64,000 bases of DNA, taken from Pseudomonas sp. CFII64 (GTDB lineage Bacteria > Pseudomonadota > Gammaproteobacteria > Pseudomonadales > Pseudomonadaceae). This document shows, one piece after another, positions 54,685-63,963 of the stretch. The notes below the pieces were generated by a model. The model was not told the origin of the DNA and did not search any database. It was given only the letters and a program-made list of their open reading frames with translations. The stretch is from assembly GCF_000416235.1 (NCBI RefSeq), contig NZ_ATLO01000003.1:124001-188000 (forward strand), read 5' to 3'. The position numbers were made by a program, and so were the translations under genes. Numbering within the stretch: the first letter of the stretch is position 1; each line of letters begins with the position of its first letter.

Positions 54685-56004
54685 TCAGGCCTGGCGGCTG
54701 CGCGCGCTCGCCGCGAAATCGCTGGCGGGCAAGACATGTTTGCGCTCCAACAGGCGATAAACCACGCCGGTCAGCACCAGGCCGAAGACCATCACGCCAG
54801 ACAGGAAATACAGCCCGGACGCAAGATTGCCGGTGTATTCCTTGAGCGCGCCGATCACGAACGGGCCGATGTAACCGCCCAGGTTGCCGACCGAGTTGAT
54901 CAAGGCGATCCCGGCTGCGGCGCTGGCGCCGGCAAAGAACCGTCCCGGCAGCGTCCAGAACACGGCGGTGCAGGAAAACAGAGAAAACGCCACCAGACAC
55001 AAGGCCGCCAGTTGTGCGACCGGAATGGTCAGCCAGGCACTGAGGAACAGGCCGATGGCGCCGAGCACATAAAGCACCGCCAGATGTCCGTAACGGTCAT
55101 TGAGGCGGTCGGAACTGCGCGGCACGATCAGCAGACCGACGATGCCGAAGATGTAAGGCACTGAAGACACAAAGCCGGTCACCAGATCGGTGCCGCCGAA
55201 CTGTTTGATCAACGTCGGCAACCACAGACCCAAACCATAAATGCTCAGCGTTACTGGCAGATAGAACAGCGCCAGCAGCAACACACGCTTGTCTTTCAGA
55301 GCGTGCAGCGGGTTGCCGTGACGGGTCTGGCCGTATTCTTCGAGGTCTTTTTTCAGTTCGCCGGTGAGCCAGTCTTTCTCGGCCTGATCCATCCATTTGA
55401 CTTGTTTCGGACCGTCCGGCAACCAGCGCAGGACCGGCCAGGTCAGCAGAATCGCTGGCGTACCGATCACGATGAACAGCCACTGCCAGCCGTGCAGGCC
55501 GAGTACGCCATCCATGCCCAACAGACCGCCGGACACCGGGCCGGTAATCATCATGGCGATGGGTTGGGAAAGGATGAACAGGCCAAGGATCTTGCCGCGA
55601 TGGCGAACCGGAAACCACTGGGTGATGTAGTACAGCACGCCAGGGAAGAAGCCGGCTTCCGCCGCGCCCAGCAGGAAACGCATCACATAGAAGCTGTGCG
55701 CGCCCTGCACGAACGCCATGCCGATGGTGATTGCGCCCCAGGTGATCATGATGCGGGCGAACCAGCGGCGTGCGCCGAATCGTTCAAGCATCAGGTTGCT
55801 GGGGATTTCCAACAGGAAATAGCCGATGAAGAACAGACCAGCACCCAAGCCATAAGCCGCATCACCGATGCCGATGTCCGCGCTCATGTGCAGCTTGGCG
55901 AAACCCACGGCGGACCGGTCAACGTAAGCGATCAGGTAAAGCAGAATCAGAAAGGGGATCAATTTCAGGGTGATGCGGCGAATAAGCCTGAGTTCCTGGC
56001 TCAT
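54685..56004 (-). CDS. MFS permease of the anion:cation symporter family (permease 2)
   Basis: A 439-residue inner-membrane transporter with 12 predicted segments. ACS-family marks include LIAYVDRSAVGFAKL (near 25) and LLGAAEAGFFPGVLYYITQW (near 113). The start MSQELRLIRR has GGAGACCGCTTTC upstream; an upstream TTG is less likely. It is divergent from the dehydratase gene and shares the control region with the FadR-type operator, so it is the likely uptake system for that pathway. Confidence 0.92.
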   Translation of the reverse strand: MSQELRLIRRITLKLIPFLILLYLIAYVDRSAVGFAKLHMSADIGIGDAAYGLGAGLFFIGYFLLEIPSNLMLERFGARRWFARIMITWGAITIGMAFVQGAHSFYVMRFLLGAAEAGFFPGVLYYITQWFPVRHRGKILGLFILSQPIAMMITGPVSGGLLGMDGVLGLHGWQWLFIVIGTPAILLTWPVLRWLPDGPKQVKWMDQAEKDWLTGELKKDLEEYGQTRHGNPLHALKDKRVLLLALFYLPVTLSIYGLGLWLPTLIKQFGGTDLVTGFVSSVPYIFGIVGLLIVPRSSDRLNDRYGHLAVLYVLGAIGLFLSAWLTIPVAQLAALCLVAFSLFSCTAVFWTLPGRFFAGASAAAGIALINSVGNLGGYIGPFVIGALKEYTGNLASGLYFLSGVMVFGLVLTGVVYRLLERKHVLPASDFAASARSRQA

Positions 56005-56107
56005 GAAAGCGGTCTCCAATTGTTTTTGTTATGGAACCTCTGGGGCCGCCTCTGGCTTGGAGCGTGAGCTTTTGCCAGGGTCATGCCCTCATTGAAAACC
56101 GACTATA

Positions 56108-56118
56108 TAGTATTACTA
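56108..56118. promoter_or_regulatory. Operator for the GntR/FCD regulator
   Basis: TAGTATTACTA fits the FCD-subfamily consensus TNGTNNNACNA exactly and lies at the centre of a 13-base perfect palindrome, ATAGTATTACTAT. It lies between the divergent permease 2 and dehydratase genes. The regulator is encoded two genes along. Confidence 0.7.
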
Positions 56119-56206
56119 TTTAGCTCACAACTCTTCCAATGAGGCGAATTTGCGCTTACTTTAACCGTCAGAAATGCAATTAAGTCTTACAATAAGAGAG
56201 CCGACC

Positions 56207-57949
56207 ATGTCTGATTCCGATAAGAAACCCACCCTGCGTTCTGCCCAATGGTTTGGTACTGCCGACAAGAACGGCTTTATGTACCGCAGCTGGATGAAGA
56301 ATCAGGGCATCGCCGATCATCAATTTCAAGGCAAGCCGATTATTGGCATCTGCAACACATGGTCCGAGCTGACGCCCTGCAACGCGCATTTCCGGCAGAT
56401 CGCCGAACACGTCAAGCGCGGCGTGATCGAGGCCGGTGGCTGGCCGGTGGAATTCCCGGTGTTCTCCAACGGCGAATCCAACCTGCGCCCCACCGCGATG
56501 TTCACCCGCAACCTGACCAGCATGGATGTCGAAGAAGCGATTCGCGGCAATCCCATTGATGGCGTGGTGTTGCTCACCGGCTGCGACAAAACCACGCCGG
56601 CGTTGCTGATGGGAGCGGCCAGTTGTGACGTTCCGGCCATCGTCGTTACTGGCGGGCCAATGCTCAACGGCAAGCACAAAGGCAAGGACATCGGCTCCGG
56701 CACCGTGGTCTGGCAAATGCACGAAGCCTATAAAGGCGGGCAGATCACCCTCGATGACTTCCTCGCGGCGGAAGGCGACATGTCGCGCTCGGCCGGTACC
56801 TGCAACACCATGGGCACGGCATCGACCATGGCCTGCATGGCTGAAGCATTGGGCACTTCCCTGCCGCACAACGCCGCGATCCCGGCCGTGGATTCACGTC
56901 GCTATGTGCTGGCGCACATGTCGGGCATGCGCGCGGTGGAGATGGTCCGCGAAGACCTGCGCCTGTCGAAGATCCTCACTAAAGAGGCCTTTGAAAACGC
57001 GATACGGGTCAACGCTGCCATCGGCGGTTCGACCAACGCCGTGATCCACCTCAAAGCCATCGCCGGACGCATTGGCGTGGATCTGGAGCTGGACGACTGG
57101 ACACGTATGGGCCGAGGCATGCCGACCATCGTCGACTTGCAGCCGTCCGGGCGCTTCCTGATGGAAGAGTTTTACTACGCCGGTGGCTTGCCCGCCGTGC
57201 TGCGCCGCATGGATGAGGCCAAGTTGCTGCCCAATCCTGACGCACTGACTGTCAACGGCAAATCCATCCGCGAAAACACCCAAAACGCACCGATCTACGG
57301 TGAAGACGAAGTGATCCGCGCCCTGGACAACCCGATCCGCGCCGATGGCGGTATCTGCGTGCTGCGTGGCAACCTTGCGCCATTGGGCGCAGTGCTCAAA
57401 CCGTCCGCCGCCACCGCATCATTGATGCAGCACCGGGGCCGCGCCGTGGTCTTCGAGAACTTCGACATGTACAAGGCGCGGATCAACGATCCCGATCTGG
57501 ACATCGACGCCAACTCGGTGATGGTCATGAAAAACTGCGGGCCCAAGGGTTATCCAGGCATGGCCGAGGTCGGCAACATGGGTCTGCCCGCCAAGCTGCT
57601 CGCCCAAGGAGTGACTGACATGGTGCGGATTTCCGATGCGCGCATGAGCGGCACCGCCTACGGCACCGTGGTTTTGCACGTGGCGCCGGAAGCTGCTGCT
57701 GGCGGACCGCTGGCAGTGGTGCAGGAAGGTGACTGGATCGAACTCGATTGCGCGACGGGTCGCCTGCATCTGGATATCTCCGATGCCGAACTGGCCGCAC
57801 GCCTCGCCGACTGGCAAGCCCCGCCAAAACTGTTGGTCGGTGGTTATCGTGAGTTGTATGTCGAGCACGTGCTGCAGGCCGACCAAGGCTGCGATTTTGA
57901 CTTCCTGGTGGGCTGCCGTGGCGCCGAGGTGCCGCGTCATTCGCATTGA
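56207..57949 (+). CDS. IlvD/Edd-family sugar-acid dehydratase (L-arabonate dehydratase type)
   Basis: Removes water from an aldonic acid to give a 2-keto-3-deoxy acid. It has 580 residues, almost the size of the characterised Rhizobium leguminosarum L-arabinonate dehydratase. The three conserved cluster cysteines are in line with those of that enzyme: Cys58 (SELTPC), Cys126 (LTGCDKTTP) and Cys199 (SAGTCNTMG), typical of a [2Fe-2S] pentonate dehydratase; the conserved Ser lies in RISDARMSGTAYGT (near 480). Known relatives act on L-arabonate, D-fuconate, D-galactonate or D-xylonate; the exact substrate is open. Confidence 0.9.
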   Translation: MSDSDKKPTLRSAQWFGTADKNGFMYRSWMKNQGIADHQFQGKPIIGICNTWSELTPCNAHFRQIAEHVKRGVIEAGGWPVEFPVFSNGESNLRPTAMFTRNLTSMDVEEAIRGNPIDGVVLLTGCDKTTPALLMGAASCDVPAIVVTGGPMLNGKHKGKDIGSGTVVWQMHEAYKGGQITLDDFLAAEGDMSRSAGTCNTMGTASTMACMAEALGTSLPHNAAIPAVDSRRYVLAHMSGMRAVEMVREDLRLSKILTKEAFENAIRVNAAIGGSTNAVIHLKAIAGRIGVDLELDDWTRMGRGMPTIVDLQPSGRFLMEEFYYAGGLPAVLRRMDEAKLLPNPDALTVNGKSIRENTQNAPIYGEDEVIRALDNPIRADGGICVLRGNLAPLGAVLKPSAATASLMQHRGRAVVFENFDMYKARINDPDLDIDANSVMVMKNCGPKGYPGMAEVGNMGLPAKLLAQGVTDMVRISDARMSGTAYGTVVLHVAPEAAAGGPLAVVQEGDWIELDCATGRLHLDISDAELAARLADWQAPPKLLVGGYRELYVEHVLQADQGCDFDFLVGCRGAEVPRHSH

Positions 57950-57959
57950 TTGACAGTTC

Positions 57960-58013
57960 TGTAGGATCGGCTTTAGCCGGGAGAACGCTCTCCCGGCTAA
58001 AGCCGGTCCTACG
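57960..58013. repeat. REP pair, almost perfect palindrome
   Basis: GTAGGATCGGCTTTAGCCGG and CCGGCTAAAGCCGGTCCTAC face each other with about 12 bases between. It lies between the dehydratase and its regulator gene. Confidence 0.9.
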
Positions 58014-58091
58014 CAAGCGCGCTATCTCCTGCAATCGTGCGCCAATGCTATGATGCGCCGCATTCATTGCTCAGGATCGACTTGCGTTCCC

Positions 58092-58811
58092 ATGGATTAC
58101 CGAAAGCCTTCCGACCGTAAAAGCATGCACGCCCGCATTGTCCAGGAACTTGGCATGCAGATCGTCTCCGGGCGCTTCAAGCCTGACGAAAAACTGCCCG
58201 CCGAAGCCTTGCTGTGCGAAGAATATGCGGTCAGTCGGCCGGTCCTGCGTGAGGCCACTCGCGTTCTGGTCGCCAAAGGCCTGGTCTATTCCCGCCCACG
58301 CGTAGGCACTGTCGTCAAAGCGCGTAAGGAATGGCACTTGCTTGATCCGGACGTCTTGCATTGGGTCATGCAGAGCACCCCGCAAAACGAATTCTTCAAC
58401 CTGCTCACCAGTGTGCGTGCAGTCATTGAGCCGGCAGTGGCCGCGTTGGCCGCCCAGCACGCCACCGACGAAGAAATCGCCTCCATCGACGAAGCCTACC
58501 AACGCATGGAGGCCGCACCGACGCCTGAAGCGTTGTTGCAGCCCGACCTGGATTTCCACAGCCGCATCGCCGACGCGACCCACAACGACCTGCTTTCGCA
58601 CCTGTGCAATATGCTGTCGCTGGCGCTGCGTGAAGCCCTCAAGCACTCCAATCGCCGGCCCAATCTGCACGAACTGGCACTGCCGCGTCACAAGGCAATC
58701 CTCACCGCCATCCAGAACCGCGACGCCCTCGGTGCCCGGCATGCGACGCTGGTGCAACTCGACGATGCCAGGAATGCGTTGAGTGTGGTATTGGGGCAAG
58801 GTAATCCGTAG
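58092..58811 (+). CDS. GntR-family regulator with FCD ligand domain
   Basis: A 239-residue regulator. The N-terminal winged helix (about 10-75) has KLPAEALLCEEYAVSRPVLREA, the GntR signature; the C-terminal FCD domain (about 95-225) has the metal-binding Asp/His set in DLDFHSRIADATHNDLLSH and LPRHKAILTAI. FCD proteins usually sense carboxylic acids, fitting a sugar-acid repressor. The start MDYRKPSDRK has only a weak ribosome site; an ATG 14 codons upstream is possible. The stop codon TAG is itself part of a REP. Confidence 0.9.
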   Translation: MDYRKPSDRKSMHARIVQELGMQIVSGRFKPDEKLPAEALLCEEYAVSRPVLREATRVLVAKGLVYSRPRVGTVVKARKEWHLLDPDVLHWVMQSTPQNEFFNLLTSVRAVIEPAVAALAAQHATDEEIASIDEAYQRMEAAPTPEALLQPDLDFHSRIADATHNDLLSHLCNMLSLALREALKHSNRRPNLHELALPRHKAILTAIQNRDALGARHATLVQLDDARNALSVVLGQGNP

Positions 58812-58861
58812 GACCGACTTCAGCCGGCAGCGCGTCGCTTGCGGCTGTAGCCGCTCCTACG
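58809..58861. repeat. REP pair at the end of the GntR gene
   Basis: GTAGGACCGACTTCAGCCGG and the inverted GCGGCTGTAGCCGCTCCTAC. The conserved TAG of GTAGGA provides the stop codon of the regulator. Confidence 0.8.
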
Positions 58862-58873
58862 GATGAACACACG

Positions 58874-61267
58874 TCAATGGGAAAACAACGAATTCCCCAC
58901 CTTGCCCGCCATCTTCTCCGGTTTGATCAGGAACCGCGCCAGTGCCGGCAATAGCCACAACGCGCCGAACATGTTCCACAGCAGCATGAAGGTCAGCATC
59001 AGGCCCATGTCCGCCTGGAACTTGATCGCCGAGAAAATCCAGGTGCACACGCCAATGGCCAGACACAATCCCGTGAACAGCACCGCCTTGCCCGTGGACT
59101 TCAGCGTTTCGTAATAGGCTTCCTGCAACGGCAATCCGGCGCGCAGGAAGCTTTCCAGGCGACTGTAGACATAAATGCCGTAATCGACGCCGATCCCCAC
59201 GCCCAGGGCAATCACCGGCAAGGTCGCGACCTTGACGCCGATCCCCATGAACGCCATCAACGCGTTACCCAGCACCGATGTCAGCACCAGCGGCAAGACG
59301 ATACACAAGGTCGCCGCCCAGGAGCGGAAGGTGATCATGCACATGGTCGCGACGCAGATGTAGACCAGGATCAGAATGGTCATCTCGGTCTGTTTGATCA
59401 CTTCGTTGGTGGCCGCTTCAATCCCGGCGTTACCCGCTGCGAGCAGGAATTCCAGGCCTTCGCGGTTATTCTCCTTGGCAAAATCCTGCACCGCATGCAC
59501 CGCCCGATCCAGGGTTTCGGCCTTGTGATCGTTGAGAAAAATCAACAGCGGCGCCAGTGAGCAATCGTTGTTGTACAAGCCGTCAGCCCGGGCGATGGAG
59601 CTATTGAGCACGTCCTTGTTGCGCGACAGGGATTCCCATTTCAGGTTGCCCTCGTTCATGCCTTTGATCATCTGTTTGGATACGGTCACCAGGGAAATCG
59701 CCGATTGCACGCCCGGCGTGTTCTCCATCTTCCAGGTCAGTTCGTTGATCGCCGACAGGGTCGGATACGCCGAGCAGCCTTCGCGCGGGGTCTTGACCAT
59801 CACCACCAACACGTCGGAACTGGTGGAGTAGTTGTTGATGATGAAACTGTTGTCCTTGTTGTAACGCGAATCCGGGCGCAATTCCGGCGCGCCCTGGTCA
59901 AGGTCGCCGATCTTCAGGTTCTGGCTATACCAAAGCCCGCCGCCGAAGGCCAGCACCGCCAGCGCGATGGACACCGGCGCGACTTTGGCGCTGGCGAAGT
60001 TCGACAGCAGGCGCCAGAACGGGTGCTCGGAAACTGAATCCTTCTTGCTGCGGCTGACCGCTTTTTTGCTGATGCCGACGTAGGAAATCGCCACGGGCAA
60101 CAGAATCAGGTTGGTAAAGACGATGACTGCGACACCAATCGACGCGCCAATCGCCAGCTCGCGAATCACACCGATGTCGATGATCAGCAGGGTGATGAAA
60201 CCCACCGCGTCGGCCAGAATCGCAATCATGCCCGGCAGGAACAGCTGGCGGAAAGTACGTCGCGCCGCCGTCAGGGCGTTCTCGGCGTCGCTGGATTGCA
60301 GGGCAATACCGTTAATCTTCTGCACGCCATGGGAAATACCAATGGCGAAAATCAGGAACGGCACCAGCATCGAATAAGGGTCCAGCCCGAAACCCACCAC
60401 ATGCATCAGGCCCAACTGCCAGACCACGGCAATCAACGTGGTGCTCAATACCGCGATCGTGCTGCGAATGCAGCGGGTAAACCAGATCAGCAACACCAGG
60501 GTAATCAGGAACGCCACGCCAAAGAACAGCACCACCATCAACAGGCCATCAATCAGGTCGCCGACTTTCTTGGCGAAACCGACAATGTGAATCTTGATGT
60601 TGGGGTTCTGCGCCTGGTACTTGTCGCGAATCTTTTCTTCCAGCTGATGGGAGAACTGCTGGTAGTCCAGCTTGATCAGCTTGCCCTGGTCTTCAGGGTC
60701 CGGGTAGGACTCCAGCAGCGGCACATCGACGATGCTCGATTTGAAGTCGTTGGACACCAGTCGGCCAACCTGACCGGACTTGAGCACGTTGTTGCGCAGC
60801 AAATCCAGGCTGTCATCCGAACCGTTATAACTCTGCGGAATCACCTCGCCACCGGCGAAACCTTCCTCGGTCACTTCGGTCCAGCGCACGCTCGGGCTCC
60901 ACAACGACTTGAGTCCGGAACGATCAACACCGGGTATATAAAACACCTCGTCGTTGATTTCGCGCAGGGTTTCCATGTACTGCCTGGAAAAGATGTCGCC
61001 ATCCACCGCTTCGACAGAAATCCGCACCGTATTGCCCAGATTGGCCAGGTCGTTACGGTGTTCCATCATTTTCTGAATGAATGGATGCTCCAGGGGGATC
61101 ATCTTTTCGAAACTGGTGGAGGGGCGGACCAGCGTGGCCTGCCAGAACAGAAAGGCGCTCACCAGCAGGCAAATGACGATCACTGCCGGCCGATTATTGA
61201 AAATCAACCGTTCAAGAAGCGTGGCCTTGTCGTTGTTGTGCTGCTGAGTCTGATGAAGATTACTCAT
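58874..61267 (-). CDS. RND-superfamily exporter with two MMPL domains
   Basis: A 797-residue inner-membrane protein with 12 predicted membrane segments: one near 28-47, five at about 245-400, one near 430, and five at about 620-790, with two large periplasmic loops (50-240 and 450-615). The repeat pattern and the segment FLIFAIGISHGVQKINGIAL near 310 are those of the predicted RND/MMPL exporters (COG1033), not of AcrB-type pumps (about 1,040 residues). It lies 23 bases after a YCF48-like gene; these two families co-occur in Pseudomonas. Substrate unknown; lipids are suspected for relatives. Confidence 0.9.
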   Translation of the reverse strand: MSNLHQTQQHNNDKATLLERLIFNNRPAVIVICLLVSAFLFWQATLVRPSTSFEKMIPLEHPFIQKMMEHRNDLANLGNTVRISVEAVDGDIFSRQYMETLREINDEVFYIPGVDRSGLKSLWSPSVRWTEVTEEGFAGGEVIPQSYNGSDDSLDLLRNNVLKSGQVGRLVSNDFKSSIVDVPLLESYPDPEDQGKLIKLDYQQFSHQLEEKIRDKYQAQNPNIKIHIVGFAKKVGDLIDGLLMVVLFFGVAFLITLVLLIWFTRCIRSTIAVLSTTLIAVVWQLGLMHVVGFGLDPYSMLVPFLIFAIGISHGVQKINGIALQSSDAENALTAARRTFRQLFLPGMIAILADAVGFITLLIIDIGVIRELAIGASIGVAVIVFTNLILLPVAISYVGISKKAVSRSKKDSVSEHPFWRLLSNFASAKVAPVSIALAVLAFGGGLWYSQNLKIGDLDQGAPELRPDSRYNKDNSFIINNYSTSSDVLVVMVKTPREGCSAYPTLSAINELTWKMENTPGVQSAISLVTVSKQMIKGMNEGNLKWESLSRNKDVLNSSIARADGLYNNDCSLAPLLIFLNDHKAETLDRAVHAVQDFAKENNREGLEFLLAAGNAGIEAATNEVIKQTEMTILILVYICVATMCMITFRSWAATLCIVLPLVLTSVLGNALMAFMGIGVKVATLPVIALGVGIGVDYGIYVYSRLESFLRAGLPLQEAYYETLKSTGKAVLFTGLCLAIGVCTWIFSAIKFQADMGLMLTFMLLWNMFGALWLLPALARFLIKPEKMAGKVGNSLFSH

Positions 61268-61290
61268 GCCGGATCCCGCCTTGATAATTC

Positions 61291-62397
61291 TTATTGTTGG
61301 GTCGATTCGGCGCCGGTCGGCGAGGTACGGCGAACGCCACCCTGCCCGACCAGAATCAGATTGCCCTGTGCATCACCCGTCACGCCGGACAGCGAAATCC
61401 GGTCAGGACGGTTATAAACCTCAAACGTCAGGCCATCGTCGGTACTGCGCATGACACTGCCGCCATTACCCACCAGCACCAGTGAGCCGTCAGCCAGCAA
61501 GGTTGCGTTGGACAGGCCGAACTCCAGCGGGCCACGCGCAGCCCTCAATTCGATAGGGCTCCAGGTGTCGCCGAAATCCGTCGAGCGATACAGATTGCCG
61601 CGCAGTCCGTAGACCAGCAGTGTGCCGGCCTGACCCGTGCCGATAGCACCAAACAGCGAGCCTTGATAAGGGCCTTCGAGCTTTTCCCAACTCTGACCAT
61701 CGTCAGCCGAACGGAACATGGCACCCGCCTCGCCAACGATGAACAAGCCTGCGTCAGTGACCTGGGCAATCCCGTTAAGGTGATACTGGTCTTCGTTGTC
61801 GAGGCGGTCGCTGGCGTCTTGCCAATGCTGGCCGCCGTCGGTAGTGGTCATCAACGAACCATAGGCGCCGACGGCAAAGCCGGTGCTGAGGTCCTTGAAC
61901 CAGACATCCAGCAAAGGTGCTTCGCGCTTGAGGTCTTCGAACTGCTTGCCCCAGGTCGCGCCGCCGTCGCTGCTGGCGAGAATCTGCGCATCATGGCCAA
62001 CCGCCCAGCCGTGTTTTTCATCGACGAAATACACCGCAGTGAGCAGCTGTCGAGTCGGCACTTTGGCCTGGGTCCAGGTTTTGCCTTGATCGTCGGAATA
62101 CAGGATGTGGCCGCGATCGCCCACCACTACCAGCCTCGCACCGGCGTGGGTCACGTCCAGCAGCAGACCGCGAGCCGACTTGGCCGATTCAATGGAATAA
62201 AGCGCCGCCGGATCGCCGCCAGCGCTGCTCTGCGCGCTGTCGGTTGCCGCCATGGAATGGGTCATGAAACCCGCGAGCATCAAAATAGCGAGCAGCGAGC
62301 AGGATTTAGCCGGGGGCTTGCCTGTGCGTAGTGCCAGTAAACGGCCAATGGCCGCGTCCGCACTGGACTGGGTGCGCCGATATGCAGGCTCACTCAT
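61291..62397 (-). CDS. YCF48/BNR-repeat exported propeller protein
   Basis: A 368-residue protein. After a cationic N-terminus, a signal sequence or anchor spans about 33-50 (SLLAILMLAGFMTHSMAA). The rest is a beta-propeller of repeats of the type SDDQGKTWTQ, SSDGGATWGK, TTDGGQHWQD, SADDGQSWEK and STDFGDTWSP (BNR/Asp-box), as in the photosystem assembly factor YCF48 family. It presumably serves the RND exporter encoded just downstream. GGGGAACGCTCC precedes the chosen ATG; eleven upstream codons are open. Confidence 0.88.
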   Translation of the reverse strand: MSEPAYRRTQSSADAAIGRLLALRTGKPPAKSCSLLAILMLAGFMTHSMAATDSAQSSAGGDPAALYSIESAKSARGLLLDVTHAGARLVVVGDRGHILYSDDQGKTWTQAKVPTRQLLTAVYFVDEKHGWAVGHDAQILASSDGGATWGKQFEDLKREAPLLDVWFKDLSTGFAVGAYGSLMTTTDGGQHWQDASDRLDNEDQYHLNGIAQVTDAGLFIVGEAGAMFRSADDGQSWEKLEGPYQGSLFGAIGTGQAGTLLVYGLRGNLYRSTDFGDTWSPIELRAARGPLEFGLSNATLLADGSLVLVGNGGSVMRSTDDGLTFEVYNRPDRISLSGVTGDAQGNLILVGQGGVRRTSPTGAESTQQ

Positions 62398-62649
62398 GGA
62401 GCGTTCCCCTTTTATTGTTATTAGGTCCACCGAAGACAGGCCACCCCTTGCAGAACAGCTGCAAACGCTCTAGCCCTAGCCTTTCGGAAGCAGACCTATC
62501 CTATCCAGCTTTGGAAAGCCGTGACAATCGACAAGACGTTATCTTTTGTTAAGCGCGCCTCTTGTGATTGTTTGGGTATCAGTAAAGCTGATGTGGCAGA
62601 GATGTAGCTCGTTGTAGACACCGACTTGATCCCCCCCATCACACAAGCC

Positions 62650-62742
62650 CGTAGGACCGGCTTTAGCCGGGAGGACGCCGGGACATTCGCAGCAGTTGCG
62701 TCGTCAGACCTTCCGCCCTCCCGGCTAAAGCCGGTCCTACGA
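62650..62742. repeat. REP pair between the omptin and YCF48 genes
   Basis: GTAGGACCGGCTTTAGCCGG at 62650 and the inverted CCGGCTAAAGCCGGTCCTAC ending at 62742. Apart from this the gap 62398-62775 shows no gene. Confidence 0.9.
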
Positions 62743-62775
62743 CCCCTGTGTGCTGGCCGATATCGGCAATCAAGT

Positions 62776-63726
62776 TCAGAACTGGTAAGCCACCGCAAGG
62801 GAAGAAACCGTCGTTCTGTTGGCCTGACTGCTGGAGTTACTGCCGGTACGCCCGCTCCGGCCGCTGGGGACGTGCGTGATCAACGTATTGCCCTTGGCCT
62901 CAGCGTAGATCTGATGATCAAGCCCCGCCTTTACCGAAAACTGCGGATTGAAACTGTACGTCAGTCCCAGCGCCACGCTTTGCATCCGACCCGTATTGCC
63001 GTGATTGCCGGCAAACGTCAGGTCGCGCATGTGATGGGTGTCGAAGTCCCTGGCATTCACCCACTGGCTGTACTTGAAGCGGCCTTCAAGGGTCCACTTC
63101 TGGTGGTTGTAGATACCAACAAGACCGAGAAAGGGAGTGGCGTAGCTCTGTTTATAACTGATGACTTTGGCTCCGGCCGGCAACTCGCCAGCTAGATCGC
63201 GATAGCCATCTTCCGAGGAGTAGATATAGCGGCCGCCTCGGGCCTGCCATTCAAACTGGTTGCGCTGATAACCGGCCATCACGCCAAGGGCAAGGTCGTC
63301 ACGCTTGAGCCCCCAGACTGTCGCTGCCAACTCCGCCTGCCAGGCATTCTTGAGACGCGTGTCCGGGTGATCCGAATAGTGGCTCCAGTCGGCGTCCTCA
63401 TACGCCCAGTCGTAATCTTTCATGTGACTGTTGCCCGCGCTCATGCGCGTCCAGCCGCGCACGTCGAGGGAAAGCCAGTCCAGTGCGTGGTAGGTCAGGC
63501 CCAGATGCAAGGTGGGAACCTGTTTGATGTCCCAGTTCAACTGACTGAGTTTTTCGCCACGGTTGTAGACTTTTTCCTCGGACTTGCCGTTCAACAACCC
63601 GACACCCAGATTCAATTCGACACTGCCGACCTGCAACTGCTGCTCTTTGGTTATCTGCGCGTTGGCCATCGCCTCTTGCCCAAGTGCAAACAGCCCCAGC
63701 ATTACCAGCGTATTTCGCCCATTCAT
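62776..63726 (-). CDS. Omptin-family outer-membrane aspartyl protease
   Basis: A 316-residue protein, the size of OmpT. A signal peptide (1-23, ending MANA) precedes a ten-strand barrel. The catalytic residues of omptins are all in place: Asp104 and Asp106 in MKDYDW, and Asp229-His231 in RDFDTHH. Other near-identical segments with enterobacterial omptins are HPDTRLKNAW (120-129), GVMAGYQRNQFEWQARGGRY (148-167), IYSSEDGYRD, and GRFKYSQWV (near 215). The C-terminus ends in Phe, as expected of a barrel. The longer frame to 63912 has no signal peptide and is rejected. Omptins cleave between basic residues and degrade host peptides. The upstream 180 bases show no PhoP-type box. Confidence 0.9.
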   Translation of the reverse strand: MNGRNTLVMLGLFALGQEAMANAQITKEQQLQVGSVELNLGVGLLNGKSEEKVYNRGEKLSQLNWDIKQVPTLHLGLTYHALDWLSLDVRGWTRMSAGNSHMKDYDWAYEDADWSHYSDHPDTRLKNAWQAELAATVWGLKRDDLALGVMAGYQRNQFEWQARGGRYIYSSEDGYRDLAGELPAGAKVISYKQSYATPFLGLVGIYNHQKWTLEGRFKYSQWVNARDFDTHHMRDLTFAGNHGNTGRMQSVALGLTYSFNPQFSVKAGLDHQIYAEAKGNTLITHVPSGRSGRTGSNSSSQANRTTVSSLAVAYQF

Positions 63727-63912
63727 CAACAAAGTCCACACCTCAATCGGGATGATGTGCGCGACGATCAGGGTCGCCGCAGCACGAAGCGAAAGGATGG
63801 GCTTTGTCGCAGGAAATCTCTGCCAGCCGACTCCGCACTGACTTGTATGAAACCGCCATGGAGGGTGCTGGAAAGCCCCTACATGAAGCGAACCCTCAAA
63901 AAATTCCCACAT

Positions 63913-63944
63913 AAAAAAAGGCCTGTCCGCTTGCGCGTCAGGCC
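63913..63944 (-). terminator. Terminator of the gene entering from the right
   Basis: On the minus strand GGCCTG / CAGGCC with an inner GCGC...GCGC stem is followed by seven T. It lies 19 bases after the stop codon at 63964. Confidence 0.85.
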
Positions 63945-63963
63945 CTTTACCTACAGCTGGCGA

